A program made the position numbers and the translations under genes. Below the pieces are notes generated by a model, which saw nothing but the letters and a program-made list of their open reading frames with translations, was not told where the DNA came from and ran no database searches. A DNA stretch of 64,000 nt, from the NCBI GenBank assembly GCA_015146655.1, contig VKHL01000025.1, forward strand, positions 1 to 64,000, written 5' to 3'. This stretch comes from Ochromonas danica (taxonomy: Eukaryota; Sar; Chrysophyceae; Chromulinales; Chromulinaceae). Of this stretch, positions 13,603 through 24,722 are shown in pieces. Numbering within the stretch: position 1 is the stretch's first letter; the number at the start of each line of letters is the position of its first letter.

Positions 13603-13796
13603 ATCTTGCCAATTCTTATCTCATGATACAAGCCGTGAAGGACTGCCAACCCAGATGGTGAAGGTGATTCGAATGGCGATTGTTTGCCTTTGTCCATTGT
13701 CGTTACAACAACCCAGAATCTGGATATTTGGGAATTTGGCTCGCTGCAGTGCACTTCCCTGCTCTGCCTCCATCCCTTCGACTGCTTTGCTTTGCT
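13603..13796. promoter_or_regulatory. Divergent intergenic region, probable bidirectional promoter
   Basis: Only 194 bp separate the start codons of the WD40 gene (-) and the LRR gene (+). Both promoters and 5' leaders must lie here. No TATA-like element is obvious. The call rests on spacing. Confidence 0.4.
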
Positions 13797-15392
13797 ATGG
13801 AGAGCAATCAGAAGCTTACGATGTTGACCTCCTTCCCTTCCGACCTCTCAATCAACATCATCCAGAATTGGCTACAAGCTTCTTGGAAAGACATATGTCG
13901 CCTTGATGTGGCTTATTGCAACCATCAGCTGCGATCTGCTTGGTTGAACCTTGTGCGGCAACCCGCCTTGAAGTTCAAGGACGACGAAAGTATCTTTCAG
14001 CTCATCGGCCTCGTGGACAATCACCCCATCCATCTGATGCACTGGGCTATTCGTCGTCAAGTCGCCATCTCCGTGCTCCAGATCAACACTGTCTTCATCC
14101 CTCAGTCCCTGGACGAGCCCTTCTCCCTGCCCTCCGTCACCAAGCTGCGTGTCTTTGGCTCGCGGTTGAAAACTTCCGTGGAAGAAATGAAGAAGCTGTT
14201 TTCTTACTTTCCTGGACTAGAAGCGGTGGACTGTGCCTCTTGGTATCGCCTGGGCGAGTATGTCGCGGCATTGGAAGGCATTGCGCATCCGCTTCGCCGC
14301 CTGGCACTTCCTCCTGATCAACCGATCATCTCTGCTGGAGAGAGTGTGCTTAAGAAGTTTTCTAGTGATCTAGAAGAGCTGCAGATGGGCTATTTAGCTG
14401 AGCGTCAGCTAGAGTTGCTGCAGTGCTGCCTCTCCTTGCAGAGCCTTTCTTTGCGTCTCCGCAGAAATGACTGGCCCACAGCAACTATGAATGGCTTCAT
14501 CTCTTGCCTAGAGGAAATGAAAGATCTGAGAAGGTTGAAACTTACTTCTGACGATTTAGTGGATGATCAGCTCGTGCAGCAGCTGGTAACTCACTGCCCC
14601 AATCTCCACGTATTCGACCTGGAGAATTGTCCTCTGGTAACACTCAAGAGCTTGCAGATGTGCTTTGATCATTGCAAGACTATTAAGAAGATTTCCTTGC
14701 CCAAGGCTGCATATGAGGTTGTGTTGAAGGACGAGGAGGAAGGAAAGGCGAAGAAGTGCTCGTTGACTTCTACCAGTCAGCGGCTCTCAGCAGAAGACGC
14801 TTTGCAAGTCCTGGCAGTCTGCCCTTGGACTATTCAGAGCCTCAAAGGTAGAACTGGATGGCTCGAAGCTAACAGTGAGTTCCTTCGACAGTTGGCCAAT
14901 GAACATGGAAAGATCTTGCAAGACTTCCAAGGCTGCAGCATAGCTCGAGATGTGACAGCCAGTGATATGGAGTCCTTCCTGTTGAGTTGTCCCGGCCTTA
15001 CCAATCTTGCTTATGGCCCCTATATTGGCTTAAATGATGAACTGCTGCAGCGCATTCCTACCCTGTGTCCACTTTTGAACTCCTTCGCTGTCTTCGGAGC
15101 TGTGCAGATCCATGATGATGCTATGATAGCCATGCTGGAAGGCTTGGCAGACAGACCTATGCGCTCTCTGCGTTTGCTAAGGTGCCCTCATTTGACCGAT
15201 CGGGTAGCCTTCCGCATTGGAGAACTATTTCCACATGGTCTGGCTAAACTGAGTCTGCACGGTAATGCCATGTCTCGAGAGACCACCGAGCTCATCGTGC
15301 GCAGGCTCTTTTCCAATCACCCTTACATGCTAGCCACATCTTTTTGCTACAACGCTAGTCATGACGCCAACAACGAGGAAGAGGAAAACTGA
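13797..15392 (+). CDS. F-box-like/leucine-rich repeat protein
   Basis: Single-exon protein of 531 residues. The chosen start (MESNQKLTML) precedes an F-box-like helix cluster (LPSDLSINII-type: FPSDLSINIIQNWL, then CRLDVAYCN). An upstream in-frame ATG at 13680 would add 39 residues and lies close to the divergent gene. After about residue 80, irregular leucine-rich repeats run to the C-terminus (LRRLKLTSDDLVDDQLV, LHVFDLENCPLVTLKSL, MRSLRLLRCPHLTD). This matches LRR proteins of the F-box/AMN1 type, which present substrates to SCF ubiquitin ligases. The F-box itself is weak, so a ubiquitin role is an inference. Confidence 0.7.
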   Translation: MESNQKLTMLTSFPSDLSINIIQNWLQASWKDICRLDVAYCNHQLRSAWLNLVRQPALKFKDDESIFQLIGLVDNHPIHLMHWAIRRQVAISVLQINTVFIPQSLDEPFSLPSVTKLRVFGSRLKTSVEEMKKLFSYFPGLEAVDCASWYRLGEYVAALEGIAHPLRRLALPPDQPIISAGESVLKKFSSDLEELQMGYLAERQLELLQCCLSLQSLSLRLRRNDWPTATMNGFISCLEEMKDLRRLKLTSDDLVDDQLVQQLVTHCPNLHVFDLENCPLVTLKSLQMCFDHCKTIKKISLPKAAYEVVLKDEEEGKAKKCSLTSTSQRLSAEDALQVLAVCPWTIQSLKGRTGWLEANSEFLRQLANEHGKILQDFQGCSIARDVTASDMESFLLSCPGLTNLAYGPYIGLNDELLQRIPTLCPLLNSFAVFGAVQIHDDAMIAMLEGLADRPMRSLRLLRCPHLTDRVAFRIGELFPHGLAKLSLHGNAMSRETTELIVRRLFSNHPYMLATSFCYNASHDANNEEEEN

Positions 15393-15662
15393 ATGCCGGA
15401 TGCTTGTTTTGTAAAAGAGATAAAAGATCTTGTTGAATCATTTCTTTTGATAATAGTCTATTGTGAAGTGGTGCTGATGTGATCGATCGTGTTGTAGTCT
15501 TGAGGTCTTGACCTGCATTGATATACTGTAGAGAATAGTGTTGCTGCTCTCCAATTAATTAAGATACTGTAATTCTCACTCGCGAAAGAATGTGTTTGAA
15601 TTCTCAAAACAAGTCGGTACAGTACACACAAATACGAATACACATGATGTCGCAGTCAGTAT

Positions 15663-18600
15663 CTAAATCACAAGAGGTGTCTTTGGAGGAAGAAGCACAG
15701 ATGATATAGTCTGTCCTTCGCTTTGTTCAGCACACCGAAAGAGAATCGCTGCCTGCAAGCCTAAGTCATACCGTTGCACTAACTGGAGCAGCTCCATTGC
15801 ATCCGATCCATAACTTTTACCGCCGCCCTCTTCACCCTCTTTTTCGTTTTGATCAATGGCTGGTGGTTGGAGAGCATCAATTAACATGACCATGTATGCG
15901 ACAGTACGATTCGGATAAAACACAAGCATCGCTACATCTCGTACACAGTCTGTCCATTGTTGGTGCATCTTTGGGAGAGTGCCGAAGTCTTTGTCACGAG
16001 AAGTGGCAAGAAGATGAATGGTTTCTTGTAGAGAGACTTGATGCAAACATTCCAAAGCAGCGCTCTCCAATAAAGCTCGAGAGGTGGCTGGCAACGTACA
16101 GAAAACAAGGGAGACTATATTAAAAGCAAGGTAACGCAATAATGACCGGTATCCTCCTTTATCCGAACCAGCTAGTTGAACGCGGTAATGAGGAGGGAGG
16201 GCCAACACCCGATCAAATATTGCAGTCGCTACTTCGAGAGCTTCAACATAGGCAGACTGCTGCATGTAGAGATTGAAGAGCAGGCATCGAGAAGAGAGCT
16301 CCAATTCTCGATCCCTACGTCTCGTCAGACCTTCTTTAACAGCTTGCAAAAGTAGATAGATGCAATGCAAGGCTTGAGTGAAATCCTTGTTGCGATAGTG
16401 GCAAACCGCTAAAGAATGGCACAAGAGAGAATAGAAACGACCTGTGGGAGGTAAGCCAGACGCGAGAATGGGAGCAAGGATGTCCAGGGCAGCGTGAATC
16501 TTATCTTCTTGAATATAGACCAGAGCAAGTTGCAATTGCAGCGACTGGATTCTGGCGTGAGCAGATGGGTGTTGAACATAGACACTCAAAGCCGATTCCA
16601 ACAGCAGCTGAACCTTATAATATGTTCCTACTGCACCCTCTTTATTGTCAGAAGGAATAGATTTCAAATATAGCCTCGCCAACGCTAAGAATGGAGATGC
16701 ATAGAGGACACTATTTGGTGCAAGACAAGCCATATTGACAAACAAACTGCTGTCGAAGTACTGTTGCCAAGTCGTCGCACCATTCTCGTAGTGTTGACAA
16801 AAGCACAGCGTAAGAATACGTGACGTGTAAAAGGAGGCCGTTTGCACCAGGGAGGAGTAATAGACATGTGTCAAATAGTCTTTCACGAGATGTGCGAAGA
16901 GACTGCCGCATTTCTCTCGATTATCGTCCGTTGCATGTCCACACCTTGCCAAACGAGAAAGTGCATAGAGGAAATGGAATAGAAGATTAGCTCTGGAGGG
17001 TGCGATCGCACTGGACCACCCGCCACTACCATTAGCCCCACAGCCAAGAAGATGACGCGAAAAGACATAATGAGCTCCTAATACAGCAGCCACATCATCA
17101 TACAAACCCAGATGTTGCAATGTCTCTAAATGGATATTGAGATAGCCCAGTTCGCCCGGAAGCTGAATATCACACCCTTTGACCTTCAGCAGCGAATTCT
17201 CACTGTAGAAGTCCTGCGCTTGCAAGGGCCGTAAGAGCAAAGTAGGACAGCTTGACAGAGAGATTTGAGGAAGAATAAGCTGATATGCTTCCTCTTTTAG
17301 TTGAAGTCCGCATTGCCATTGAAGCATTTGCAACAATTGTCGTGTCGCCGCCGTAGTGGACTGACTGCTGCTTGCCGACGAATAGGCTCCACCTTGCTCA
17401 CTCTGATTGGGCAGCAGATAGTGAAGTATTCCTGTGGATGATGATCGAATTTGAATGTATAAGCCATACTTGCGATAGAGGAGATCCAGTAAAACCATCA
17501 GAAATGTTCGACAACTTTCAGAAAGTTCATTCTCGCTATTACCTTTCGATGTAAACTGTGGATGAAGCAAGAGATTCCAAGCCTCCAAAGTAATCAATAA
17601 TCGCTGGCGTTTACATTCCTCTTGATGATCAATATAGTGGCTATCTTGGCTTTTGCCACGCAGAAGATATTGTTTTGTTCGACCAACGAACATTGCCAAG
17701 TGACTGACTAGCAATTGGCGAAGATAAGTCTTCATTGAGCGTGCAATCATGCTATGAAAGAGAAACAGTTTGATTTGCGAGTCACGGACCAAATGATAGA
17801 GTGTGCCCAGATGTCGCATATTTGCCCCTGCGCTGTGCATCGCCTGGGACAAGGAGAGGCAATCGTGTAGAGGCAGGGAGTGGCTATCTAATGCTGCTGC
17901 TAGTCTTGGCAATCTCTGGTTGTAAAGATTACGACCTAACTCTAACCAAGAGGCAACATTTCCTTCTTCGATCAGCGATGAAGATTCGAAAGACCTCGCA
18001 CAAGGGATCGTCAAACGTTCTTGTTCCTGTCTTTCCTGCACAAAATGCTCGAGCAGTTCCAGTCTAAGCCTGTCAGTTGAAGCCGACAAATCGGGTGGTA
18101 ACCAATCTTCTCCGGTGATCTCCCAACTTTCGTCACCATGACGAACAATGCAGAGGGAGGAGGAAAGTCCCGATGGAGAGAGACCTGTACGACTTTGTAT
18201 TTCTCTCATTACCCACTGCCCTTCTTCTGCTTCTTGTTTCACTTGTTGGGAAGAAGGCAAACGCAAAAAGACAATAATCCTCAGCCCTGCATAGTCGACA
18301 GTAGTATTCAATGTGGGCAGGAAAAGGCCCATTTCCTCGACAGTCATTTGGTCGGCATGATACTTTGACGCTAAAGTGCGGCTGCAATAAATCTCGTGGC
18401 CCATTCGCGAAAGAGATCTTTGCGCACGATAGCTGCGACCCAGTAGCTTTCGAAAAGCTTCGCTGCTGTCCAAACAAGCTCGTTCCTTTTGCCAATCCAG
18501 ACTGTCCGCAGCTTCTTCTTCAGCCGTTGGCAGCCACACTTTGTATGTCAGCCCGTGATATTCATAAATCGCCAGACCCTCCGCCGAGCATGTTGTCAAC

Positions 18601-19760
18601 GGGACAGTGCGAAGCTGAGGCGGCAGACACGCTTCATCGACAATCTTCTTGGCTGTGCTAACAGCTTCTTCCAGGAATTTCCCTTTCAATGCGAGGTAAT
18701 GAGAGAGAGCCTCCCGATAGGCCTGCAGATCCACACCAGGTCTGGCACTGTTCTCGTTGTTGACTCGAATCTGCCGAACGAGTCGAGCGACTATTTCAAG
18801 ATAGACATGTTGCCAGTCGGACAAGTCGAGGTTTGACTTCAGGATTTGCAGTTCCTCTCTCTCAGAAGGCAATTGCCAGAAAAGATCATCGAATGAAGGC
18901 AGTCTCAACAACGTGCTATCCAAGCAATAGCCGCGTTTGTTGCCAATATCTAAAGGTTGCGGTGAGAAGTCTTGCAGATCTCCTTCCTCATCTACGAGCA
19001 GAGCATTCAAAGCGCTGTTATTCGGAGGGCTAGGGAAGCACGTAATCCCCGATAAATGAGAGGCATTGAGATCATACCACGACATGAATTGGTCGTGTAC
19101 GATGAGTTCATTGGGGTCAAGGTCGAGATCTTGAAGTAACAGCGCCAACAATCGCTTCACGCAAAACTCTGGGAAGACTAAGACGAGCAGCTCGTCCAAT
19201 CGGCCAACCTGAACACTTCCATTCTTTCCAAAGAAGTCCTTGATGACCTCCTCAGGCCGCGCATGCTCTAGCAACGGAGAGTTTCTTTTCTGCTCCGCTG
19301 CACCTCCTTCTTCCACCTCCTCGGCCTCTTCTTCTTCTTCTTCTTTCGCTTCACCGCGTCTATCTCGTTCTCTGGAAATTACAGAGAATCTTGGAGACAA
19401 CGGTCGCTTCTGCTCGACGACATGCTCGCTGATCGACACTGCCTTGTTGACCTTCTTCCTCAATATCTTCATCCATTTGTTGAAGGAAAGGTTGTCGTCG
19501 GCCGCGAAGATCATTTCGAAACCATTCTGCAAATCCGTGATTTGGAAAGCAAACTTTCGGAGATTGCATTCTTCGATGAGCAAGGAGGGTGACACTTGCA
19601 GCGCGTATTTGGGCTTTTCTCCGCGCAATGGACGAGTTTTGCCGGACCATTGCAAGAATTGGCGGTCATCAGCATAGACCCACTGTCTCTTCCAAGTCAC
19701 TCCAGTCACATTACGCTTTAGCTTCCACAGTACTCCTTGAATAGAAGCTACTTCCATCAT
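15663..19760 (-). CDS. PH-CLU-TPR domain protein
   Basis: Intronless frame of 1365 residues. Residues about 5-105 form a pleckstrin-homology domain (GVLWKLKRNVTGVTWKRQWV, then FEMIFAADDNLSFNKWMKIL). An acidic run follows (about 135-155) and then an EF-hand-like pair (DLDLDPNELIVHDQFMSWYD). Residues about 390-690 resemble the CLU region of clustered-mitochondria proteins: LNTTVDYAGLRIIVF and the hallmark MHSAGANMRHLG followed by IARSMKTYLRQLL. The C-terminal third (about 1000-1330) is helical and TPR-like (ALVYIQEDKIHAALDIL, SLAVCHYRNKDFTQAL). CLU proteins bind mRNAs of mitochondrial proteins and affect mitochondrial placement. Here the PH domain suggests membrane recruitment, so the role may differ. 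It runs convergently to the LRR gene with 270 bp between stops, and divergently from GGT. Confidence 0.75.
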   Translation of the reverse strand: MMEVASIQGVLWKLKRNVTGVTWKRQWVYADDRQFLQWSGKTRPLRGEKPKYALQVSPSLLIEECNLRKFAFQITDLQNGFEMIFAADDNLSFNKWMKILRKKVNKAVSISEHVVEQKRPLSPRFSVISRERDRRGEAKEEEEEEAEEVEEGGAAEQKRNSPLLEHARPEEVIKDFFGKNGSVQVGRLDELLVLVFPEFCVKRLLALLLQDLDLDPNELIVHDQFMSWYDLNASHLSGITCFPSPPNNSALNALLVDEEGDLQDFSPQPLDIGNKRGYCLDSTLLRLPSFDDLFWQLPSEREELQILKSNLDLSDWQHVYLEIVARLVRQIRVNNENSARPGVDLQAYREALSHYLALKGKFLEEAVSTAKKIVDEACLPPQLRTVPLTTCSAEGLAIYEYHGLTYKVWLPTAEEEAADSLDWQKERACLDSSEAFRKLLGRSYRAQRSLSRMGHEIYCSRTLASKYHADQMTVEEMGLFLPTLNTTVDYAGLRIIVFLRLPSSQQVKQEAEEGQWVMREIQSRTGLSPSGLSSSLCIVRHGDESWEITGEDWLPPDLSASTDRLRLELLEHFVQERQEQERLTIPCARSFESSSLIEEGNVASWLELGRNLYNQRLPRLAAALDSHSLPLHDCLSLSQAMHSAGANMRHLGTLYHLVRDSQIKLFLFHSMIARSMKTYLRQLLVSHLAMFVGRTKQYLLRGKSQDSHYIDHQEECKRQRLLITLEAWNLLLHPQFTSKGNSENELSESCRTFLMVLLDLLYRKYGLYIQIRSSSTGILHYLLPNQSEQGGAYSSASSSQSTTAATRQLLQMLQWQCGLQLKEEAYQLILPQISLSSCPTLLLRPLQAQDFYSENSLLKVKGCDIQLPGELGYLNIHLETLQHLGLYDDVAAVLGAHYVFSRHLLGCGANGSGGWSSAIAPSRANLLFHFLYALSRLARCGHATDDNREKCGSLFAHLVKDYLTHVYYSSLVQTASFYTSRILTLCFCQHYENGATTWQQYFDSSLFVNMACLAPNSVLYASPFLALARLYLKSIPSDNKEGAVGTYYKVQLLLESALSVYVQHPSAHARIQSLQLQLALVYIQEDKIHAALDILAPILASGLPPTGRFYSLLCHSLAVCHYRNKDFTQALHCIYLLLQAVKEGLTRRRDRELELSSRCLLFNLYMQQSAYVEALEVATAIFDRVLALPPHYRVQLAGSDKGGYRSLLRYLAFNIVSLVFCTLPATSRALLESAALECLHQVSLQETIHLLATSRDKDFGTLPKMHQQWTDCVRDVAMLVFYPNRTVAYMVMLIDALQPPAIDQNEKEGEEGGGKSYGSDAMELLQLVQRYDLGLQAAILFRCAEQSEGQTISSVLLPPKTPLVI

Positions 19761-20094
19761 TATTCAAAGACCTGAGAGGAGTTGATTTACCAACGATTGA
19801 AGGCTGTTTGATAACCCCAAACTCGAATGACCGCAGATAATGATCAACTGGACAGACCTAGAGACCAGCAGATCTTCTCTCAATCAGTCAATGAATCAGT
19901 CAATCAATCAGTCAATCAATCGATCAGTCAAGATCTCATTCAGTTGCGTTGGCAGTTGAAAAACATCTTTTGGTCTAACTCTGGAAAATCTGAAAAACGC
20001 TCTGAGAAGTGCAATAAATCAGAGTTTTTCTCGTCCAGTCTGGAGAAATTTCTTCATTTTATCGCAGCAGTATTAATCCCAACCATTCGGAATA
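19761..20094. promoter_or_regulatory. Divergent intergenic region with TCAATCAG repeat
   Basis: This 334-bp gap separates the start codons of the PH-CLU gene (-) and gamma-glutamyltransferase (+). It contains an imperfect CAATCAGT-type tandem repeat (19881-19930). Promoters of both genes are expected here. Confidence 0.4.
19881..19930 (+). repeat. CAATCAGT-type tandem repeat
   Basis: Imperfect CAATCAGT and CAATCAAT copies lie in the GGT/PH-CLU divergent region. Confidence 0.75.
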
Positions 20095-22260
20095 ATGAAC
20101 TCCAAGTTCTCCAAATTGGAGGACGATGACTATTCCTTACCTCCCCAAAGCAAGCACAAGAGTCACTCACGTAGCAATCAAAATGACGATGACTCGTTAG
20201 CGCTCGAAAAAGAAGGAGAAAGTCAGGCCATCCACCAGCGCCACGGCCACCATCGATCCCAGCAGTCATCTGCCCATGGACTAGCCATGGATATCGAGAA
20301 CTCAAAGACATCCTCTGATGATTGGTCTGTAGAATCTTCTTCAGCGCTTCGCTATAGTCTGGCTCGGCGCAGTTACATCACTGGCGCCATGTTTGTGTTT
20401 ACTGTCTGTACCGTGCCTCTTATCATCGTCATCATCGTTCTTTCGTCAATGGTTGTGGAGCTCAAAGACAAGTCTAGCTCCTCATCGTCTCTCTCAACCA
20501 GCAATCCCTGGTCAGTCTTCCAGGCCAGCCAAAACCGCCTCGAGGGAGCAGTCACGTCAGACACTGCCCCGTGCTCTTCTATTGGAAGATCTATTCTAGA
20601 GAAGGGAGGAAATGCTGTGGATGCATCTATCGCAGTCACCTTTTGCCTCGGTGTGCTCTCTCCGGCATCCAGTGGAATCGGAGGAGGTTGCTACATCCTC
20701 GTGCACAACGCGACCACCAAAGACAACACCTTCATTGATGCGAGAGAGGTTGCTCCTCATCTCGCGTCTGAGATGATGTTCGTCCATAGAGAGTCTTCTT
20801 CGCAAGATGGTGCTTTGTCGGTGGCAGTGCTTGGAGAGGTGAAAGGTCTGGAGACTGCCTATCAAAAATATGGATCAGGACGGGTAGCTTGGAGCGATCT
20901 TGTCCTGCCCTCAGCACAGTTGGCTGAGAGGTGGTTCTTGTCACCTTCTATGGCGCAAATGATACATTATATAGAGCCTCAGTTGCTGTCCGGAGACTTC
21001 CCGGCGCTTTCCAAACTTTTCTTGAAGCCTGATGTCGACGGTAAAACAATGGTATTCAAAGAGGAAGGCGACGTTGTCGAACAGCCCGTGCTGGCAGAAA
21101 CATTGAGACACATTGCTAAAGAGGGTGCTGCTTATCTTCATCGTACTATGGCTGCCTCGTTGGCCAGTGAATTAGAAGCACTGGGCGGCATTATGACTGC
21201 TGAAGATATTGAAAATTATCAGCCTACGATATCAAAGGTCATTGAAACAGAAGTCGCAGGCTATCGCTTTGTTAGTGTCGGAGGAAGTTCTTCCGGGGGG
21301 TTGGCTGTAGCAGGTATTCTCAAATTCATGGCATCTCTTCCCGTACCCCTCCCCAGCCTGGGAAGCACTTATTACCACTACCTAGCGGAGGCGATGAAGC
21401 ATGTCTTTTCTATCCGCTTATCTCTAGGCGACCCTGATTATGTCAACACAACTAACGCTCAGCAAGCTCTCCTGTCGGATGAATTCATGGGCTCTCTTGC
21501 CAATCTCTCCTTTTCCCGAAAGAAAGCTCTTCCTCTTGACCTCTATGGCGGGAAATTGAATCCGCAGTATCAACAAAGTGTGAGCGTGATCGAAGATCAT
21601 GGGACTAGTCACGTGGCTGTGGTTGATGACGAAGGGAATGCTGTTTCCCTAACCTCCACAGTGAACACTTACTTTGGCTCCAAAGTCATTTCTCCATCCA
21701 CAGGCATTCTCTTCAACAACCAGATGGATGACTTCTCCACCCCCAATACATCCAATTATTTTGGTTTGGCTCCTTCCCCTTTCAACTTTCCAGCTCCAGG
21801 AAAGAAGCCACTTTCTTCCATGTCTCCAAGCTTCTTATTCGATCAGCAAGGCCGGTTGCGCATGATCGGGGGCGCTTCAGGTGGACCAAGAATCATCACC
21901 GCGACAGCTCAAATGATTCTAAACCACATTTGGTTTGGTATGGACTTACTTGAGGCTGTCCGAAGACCCCGCCTTCATGCTCAATATCTTCCTGATCAAG
22001 TGCAGATAGAACGACGCGGTGTTTTTGTTAAAGGTCTTTACATCAACTCCTCCAGTGAAGCCTATGATCTATTGATCGACAAGGGACATCACAATGTCAG
22101 CTATTTTGACGGTAGCTTTGGTGTGAGTCAGTTTATCAGTATTGACTATGCTGATGCGGACAGTGACGGCACAGGCTCGAGTGGACACAAAGTAGTCAAG
22201 ATCCAAGCAGTGGCCGATCCTCGCAAGAATGGACGGCCATCCATGACACAACAAGTTTGA
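20095..22260 (+). CDS. Gamma-glutamyltransferase (membrane-anchored)
   Basis: Intronless, 721 residues, somewhat longer than the usual 570-590 because of a roughly 95-residue acidic N-terminal cytoplasmic tail before a single membrane anchor (about 100-122). It is therefore a type II membrane protein like animal GGT1. The family enzyme cleaves gamma-glutamyl bonds of glutathione and can transfer the glutamyl group to acceptors. Visible signatures are GGNAVDASIAVTFCLGV, SSGIGGGCYILV, the processing site with the catalytic Thr (residue 504) in GTSHVAVVDDEGNAVSLT, the substrate-binding LSSMSPSF region, and GGASGGPRI near the C-terminus. The precursor is expected to self-cleave before Thr504 into two subunits. 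It is convergent with the HAD-nitrilase gene, whose nitrilase half also relates to glutathione. Confidence 0.95.
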   Translation: MNSKFSKLEDDDYSLPPQSKHKSHSRSNQNDDDSLALEKEGESQAIHQRHGHHRSQQSSAHGLAMDIENSKTSSDDWSVESSSALRYSLARRSYITGAMFVFTVCTVPLIIVIIVLSSMVVELKDKSSSSSSLSTSNPWSVFQASQNRLEGAVTSDTAPCSSIGRSILEKGGNAVDASIAVTFCLGVLSPASSGIGGGCYILVHNATTKDNTFIDAREVAPHLASEMMFVHRESSSQDGALSVAVLGEVKGLETAYQKYGSGRVAWSDLVLPSAQLAERWFLSPSMAQMIHYIEPQLLSGDFPALSKLFLKPDVDGKTMVFKEEGDVVEQPVLAETLRHIAKEGAAYLHRTMAASLASELEALGGIMTAEDIENYQPTISKVIETEVAGYRFVSVGGSSSGGLAVAGILKFMASLPVPLPSLGSTYYHYLAEAMKHVFSIRLSLGDPDYVNTTNAQQALLSDEFMGSLANLSFSRKKALPLDLYGGKLNPQYQQSVSVIEDHGTSHVAVVDDEGNAVSLTSTVNTYFGSKVISPSTGILFNNQMDDFSTPNTSNYFGLAPSPFNFPAPGKKPLSSMSPSFLFDQQGRLRMIGGASGGPRIITATAQMILNHIWFGMDLLEAVRRPRLHAQYLPDQVQIERRGVFVKGLYINSSSEAYDLLIDKGHHNVSYFDGSFGVSQFISIDYADADSDGTGSSGHKVVKIQAVADPRKNGRPSMTQQV

Positions 22261-22439
22261 ACACTCAAACTTTCTCTGGCACTTAGTACTATCCATTAGG
22301 CCCATAAAAGCGACAACGACGATTGTCAAGTTTTGCCTTTAGAGGAGAATATCTATACAATAAACACGTGCTATGTATCCATAATTGTGCTTCATTGCTA
22401 GACTTTTATTGTCAAAGAGTTCACGTTTCCTTTAGTTTG

Positions 22440-24472
22440 TTAAGTGCTACGATAGACGTCGGGTCGTCTGTGTTCAAGAGCGGGAAGATTGCGCCGCACT
22501 TCCGCCAAGCGGCTTCGTTCAAGTACAGCCCCACACACTCCTTCTGGCTCAGTGTAAAGCTGGTTCACTATGAAGAGTCAAATTGTAATCATGTGAAGCA
22601 CGGAACATTCACGACAACAAGTAATGTGATGGGCTCACTCACCTATCTTTCCCCAAGGATCAATCACCATGCTATGGCCGTAAGAGGCACGGCGCTCATT
22701 GTGTTGGCCTGACTGCGCCGCAGCAACCACATAGCATTGCTGTTCGATGGCTCGAGCACGGAGGAGTATCTCCCAGTGCGCCGCGCCAGTTGGCACAGTG
22801 AAAGCCGCGGGTAGCAGCAGCAGGTCCAAGGGCTGCCCTTCCGCTCCTCTCATCGCCTCAAAGAATTCCGGGAAGCGCAGATCATAGCACACAGCCAACC
22901 CAACTCTCCATCCTTCCACTTCCATCACCACGACACTTCTACCAGAAGCTACAGCAGGCAAGAAGAAGAGGTGAGGTCGATACAATGGAGTGCTAAACAG
23001 AGATGATGAGTTGCTCACCAGCAAGCTTCGATTCTTGCAATCCAACCAATGGACAATCAAACAAATGAACCTTATGATAAACAGGACGTTTCAGATTGCC
23101 ATTCCTGTCAATGAGGAAATGAGCGTTATAGACTTTGGAGCCCGCCAGTTCTTCGCTCTTCTCTGCGAAGCCTCCGACAGACAGCCAGACTTTCTTTTCT
23201 CGAGCGATAGCTTGGAGACGACTAATATAGCCATCCGGTGCCGAGAGGCTTTCCCCCGCAGCAGCTGTTTCCGCCTGGGAGCTGCCCAGGAAAGCCGAGT
23301 TCTCCGGCAAGCAGACCAAAGAGAGACCAGGATAGGCTTGAATGGCCTGCTCGATCAAATTGCTTGTTTGGAGAAAGTTCTGGCTCTTATCATTCTTGGA
23401 GCACATTTGAATTGCCGCCACTACCAATTTGTCGTTTCCAGCGAAACTTCTTTCCCTTTCCTCAGCTTCCGCTTCACTAATAGACTGGGCGGGTCCCACA
23501 ATATCCTTACGAAATGACAACATGTACTCTACAGCCTTCTCTACCAATTGCCAAGAAGAAACGCGGTAGACATGATGAGGCCCGCTGTTGCTGGCTTGTT
23601 GGGTGAGTTGGTCATGAAGGAAGAGCTCCTCGCGATAGTCTTGCACGACCACTTCATTTCGCTCATGAGCATTAAGAATCACAGTGACGTCGTGGTAATG
23701 AGAGGTTGACTCAATGCATTGGTTCCATGGATAGTGGCCGAAGAGAACGACGGAGATGTCTGCCAGAGCACATTGCGTGGCGTAGATGAGCGAGTCGTCG
23801 ATGAGCACTTTCGCGCCGATGGACTTGCACATCTCGGCTTTTGACCTGCTTTTCCCACTCGTGCTGTAATGATTACCAAAGTGGATGTCTTCGAAAATAT
23901 TGGGGAAGTACTTGCTCAGCCAGGAGCGCGTGACTTCCTCCACTTTGTGCTGCCTGGCCGTGACGACGTGCAGCGAGTACTTCTCCTTCATGCGCTGCAG
24001 AGTCTCCAGGGCGTGGGGCATGGGGTCGATCCTTTCCTTAAAGTAGTCAGACTCAAAGAAAGCTTCCATCTGTCAAGCATTGACGGAAGGCCTTCGTTCA
24101 TATATGCCAGCTGAGAGGGACAAAGTGAGAGGGAAGGGACTAACTGACCTTTTGATTGCATTCCTCTATAGAGCCACCCCAGACTTTGTGAAATTCATAG
24201 CTGACGAATGATTCAGCAGATAGAGAAGGACCTCCATAGATGTCATTGTGGAAGTCCGCTAGTTTGGGAATGAACTGAGCCAAGACCTCGTCAATATCCA
24301 CAGCGACGATAGGCTTGTTGCCGCTTGCCATCTTCAAAGAAAGAGAACCACGGGGCCAGAGAAGCGAACAAGAAGACTGTAGAAATGGTCTTTTCTGATG
24401 AAGGAAAGCCTGTAGAGTGGCTAGACAGCTCGAGATGCTCAACCCTGCCAATAGTTTTCTTCCTAATTGCAT
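22440..24472 (-). CDS. HAD phosphatase-nitrilase (Nit1-like) fusion protein
   Basis: Four exons (24472-24149, 24069-23019, 22948-22643, 22567-22440) join in frame to 602 residues. An upstream in-frame ATG at 24580 would give 638. A hydrophobic, basic N-terminus (MQLGRKLLAGLSISSCLATL) suggests organelle targeting or a signal. Residues about 50-250 are a HAD hydrolase of the 5'-nucleotidase (NT5C-like) type: AVDIDEVLA (motif I DxD), HVVTARQ (motif II), KAEMC...VLIDDS (motifs III/IV). From about 290 to the end is a carbon-nitrogen hydrolase with the full triad: Glu in CLPENSAFLG, Lys in YHKVHLFD, Cys in GLAVCYDLRFPE. The C-terminal LEHRRPDVY tail is typical of Nit1, which hydrolyses deaminated glutathione. 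A linker holds low-similarity sequence. The join within one long exon (24069-23019) argues against a misassembly. Confidence 0.9.
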
Positions 24473-24722
24473 CTTTTCCTCTTCTTGCTTCTCGCTCTCT
24501 TTAACTTCACTCGCCTCAAATGGTGTGACGTGTTGTGAACTTAAGCATTTTGCCCCACGCAACACAATAACAATCCACAATCAAATGCCTGTGAAACTCT
24601 CCTGAAGTGAGAAGGGTCTAAATCTGTTATCCGAACATTGAATGTAGACCTGGCAGAGACCTGATTGGCAAGTCTCTCTCTGCAATTAGAAGAATCCGAA
24701 CGAGATAGCCAGTGAATTTCGA
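24473..24722. promoter_or_regulatory. Divergent intergenic region, probable bidirectional promoter
   Basis: A gap of 250 bp (142 bp if the upstream ATG at 24580 is used) separates the HAD-nitrilase gene (-) from the unknown 907-residue gene (+). Inferred from spacing only. Confidence 0.3.
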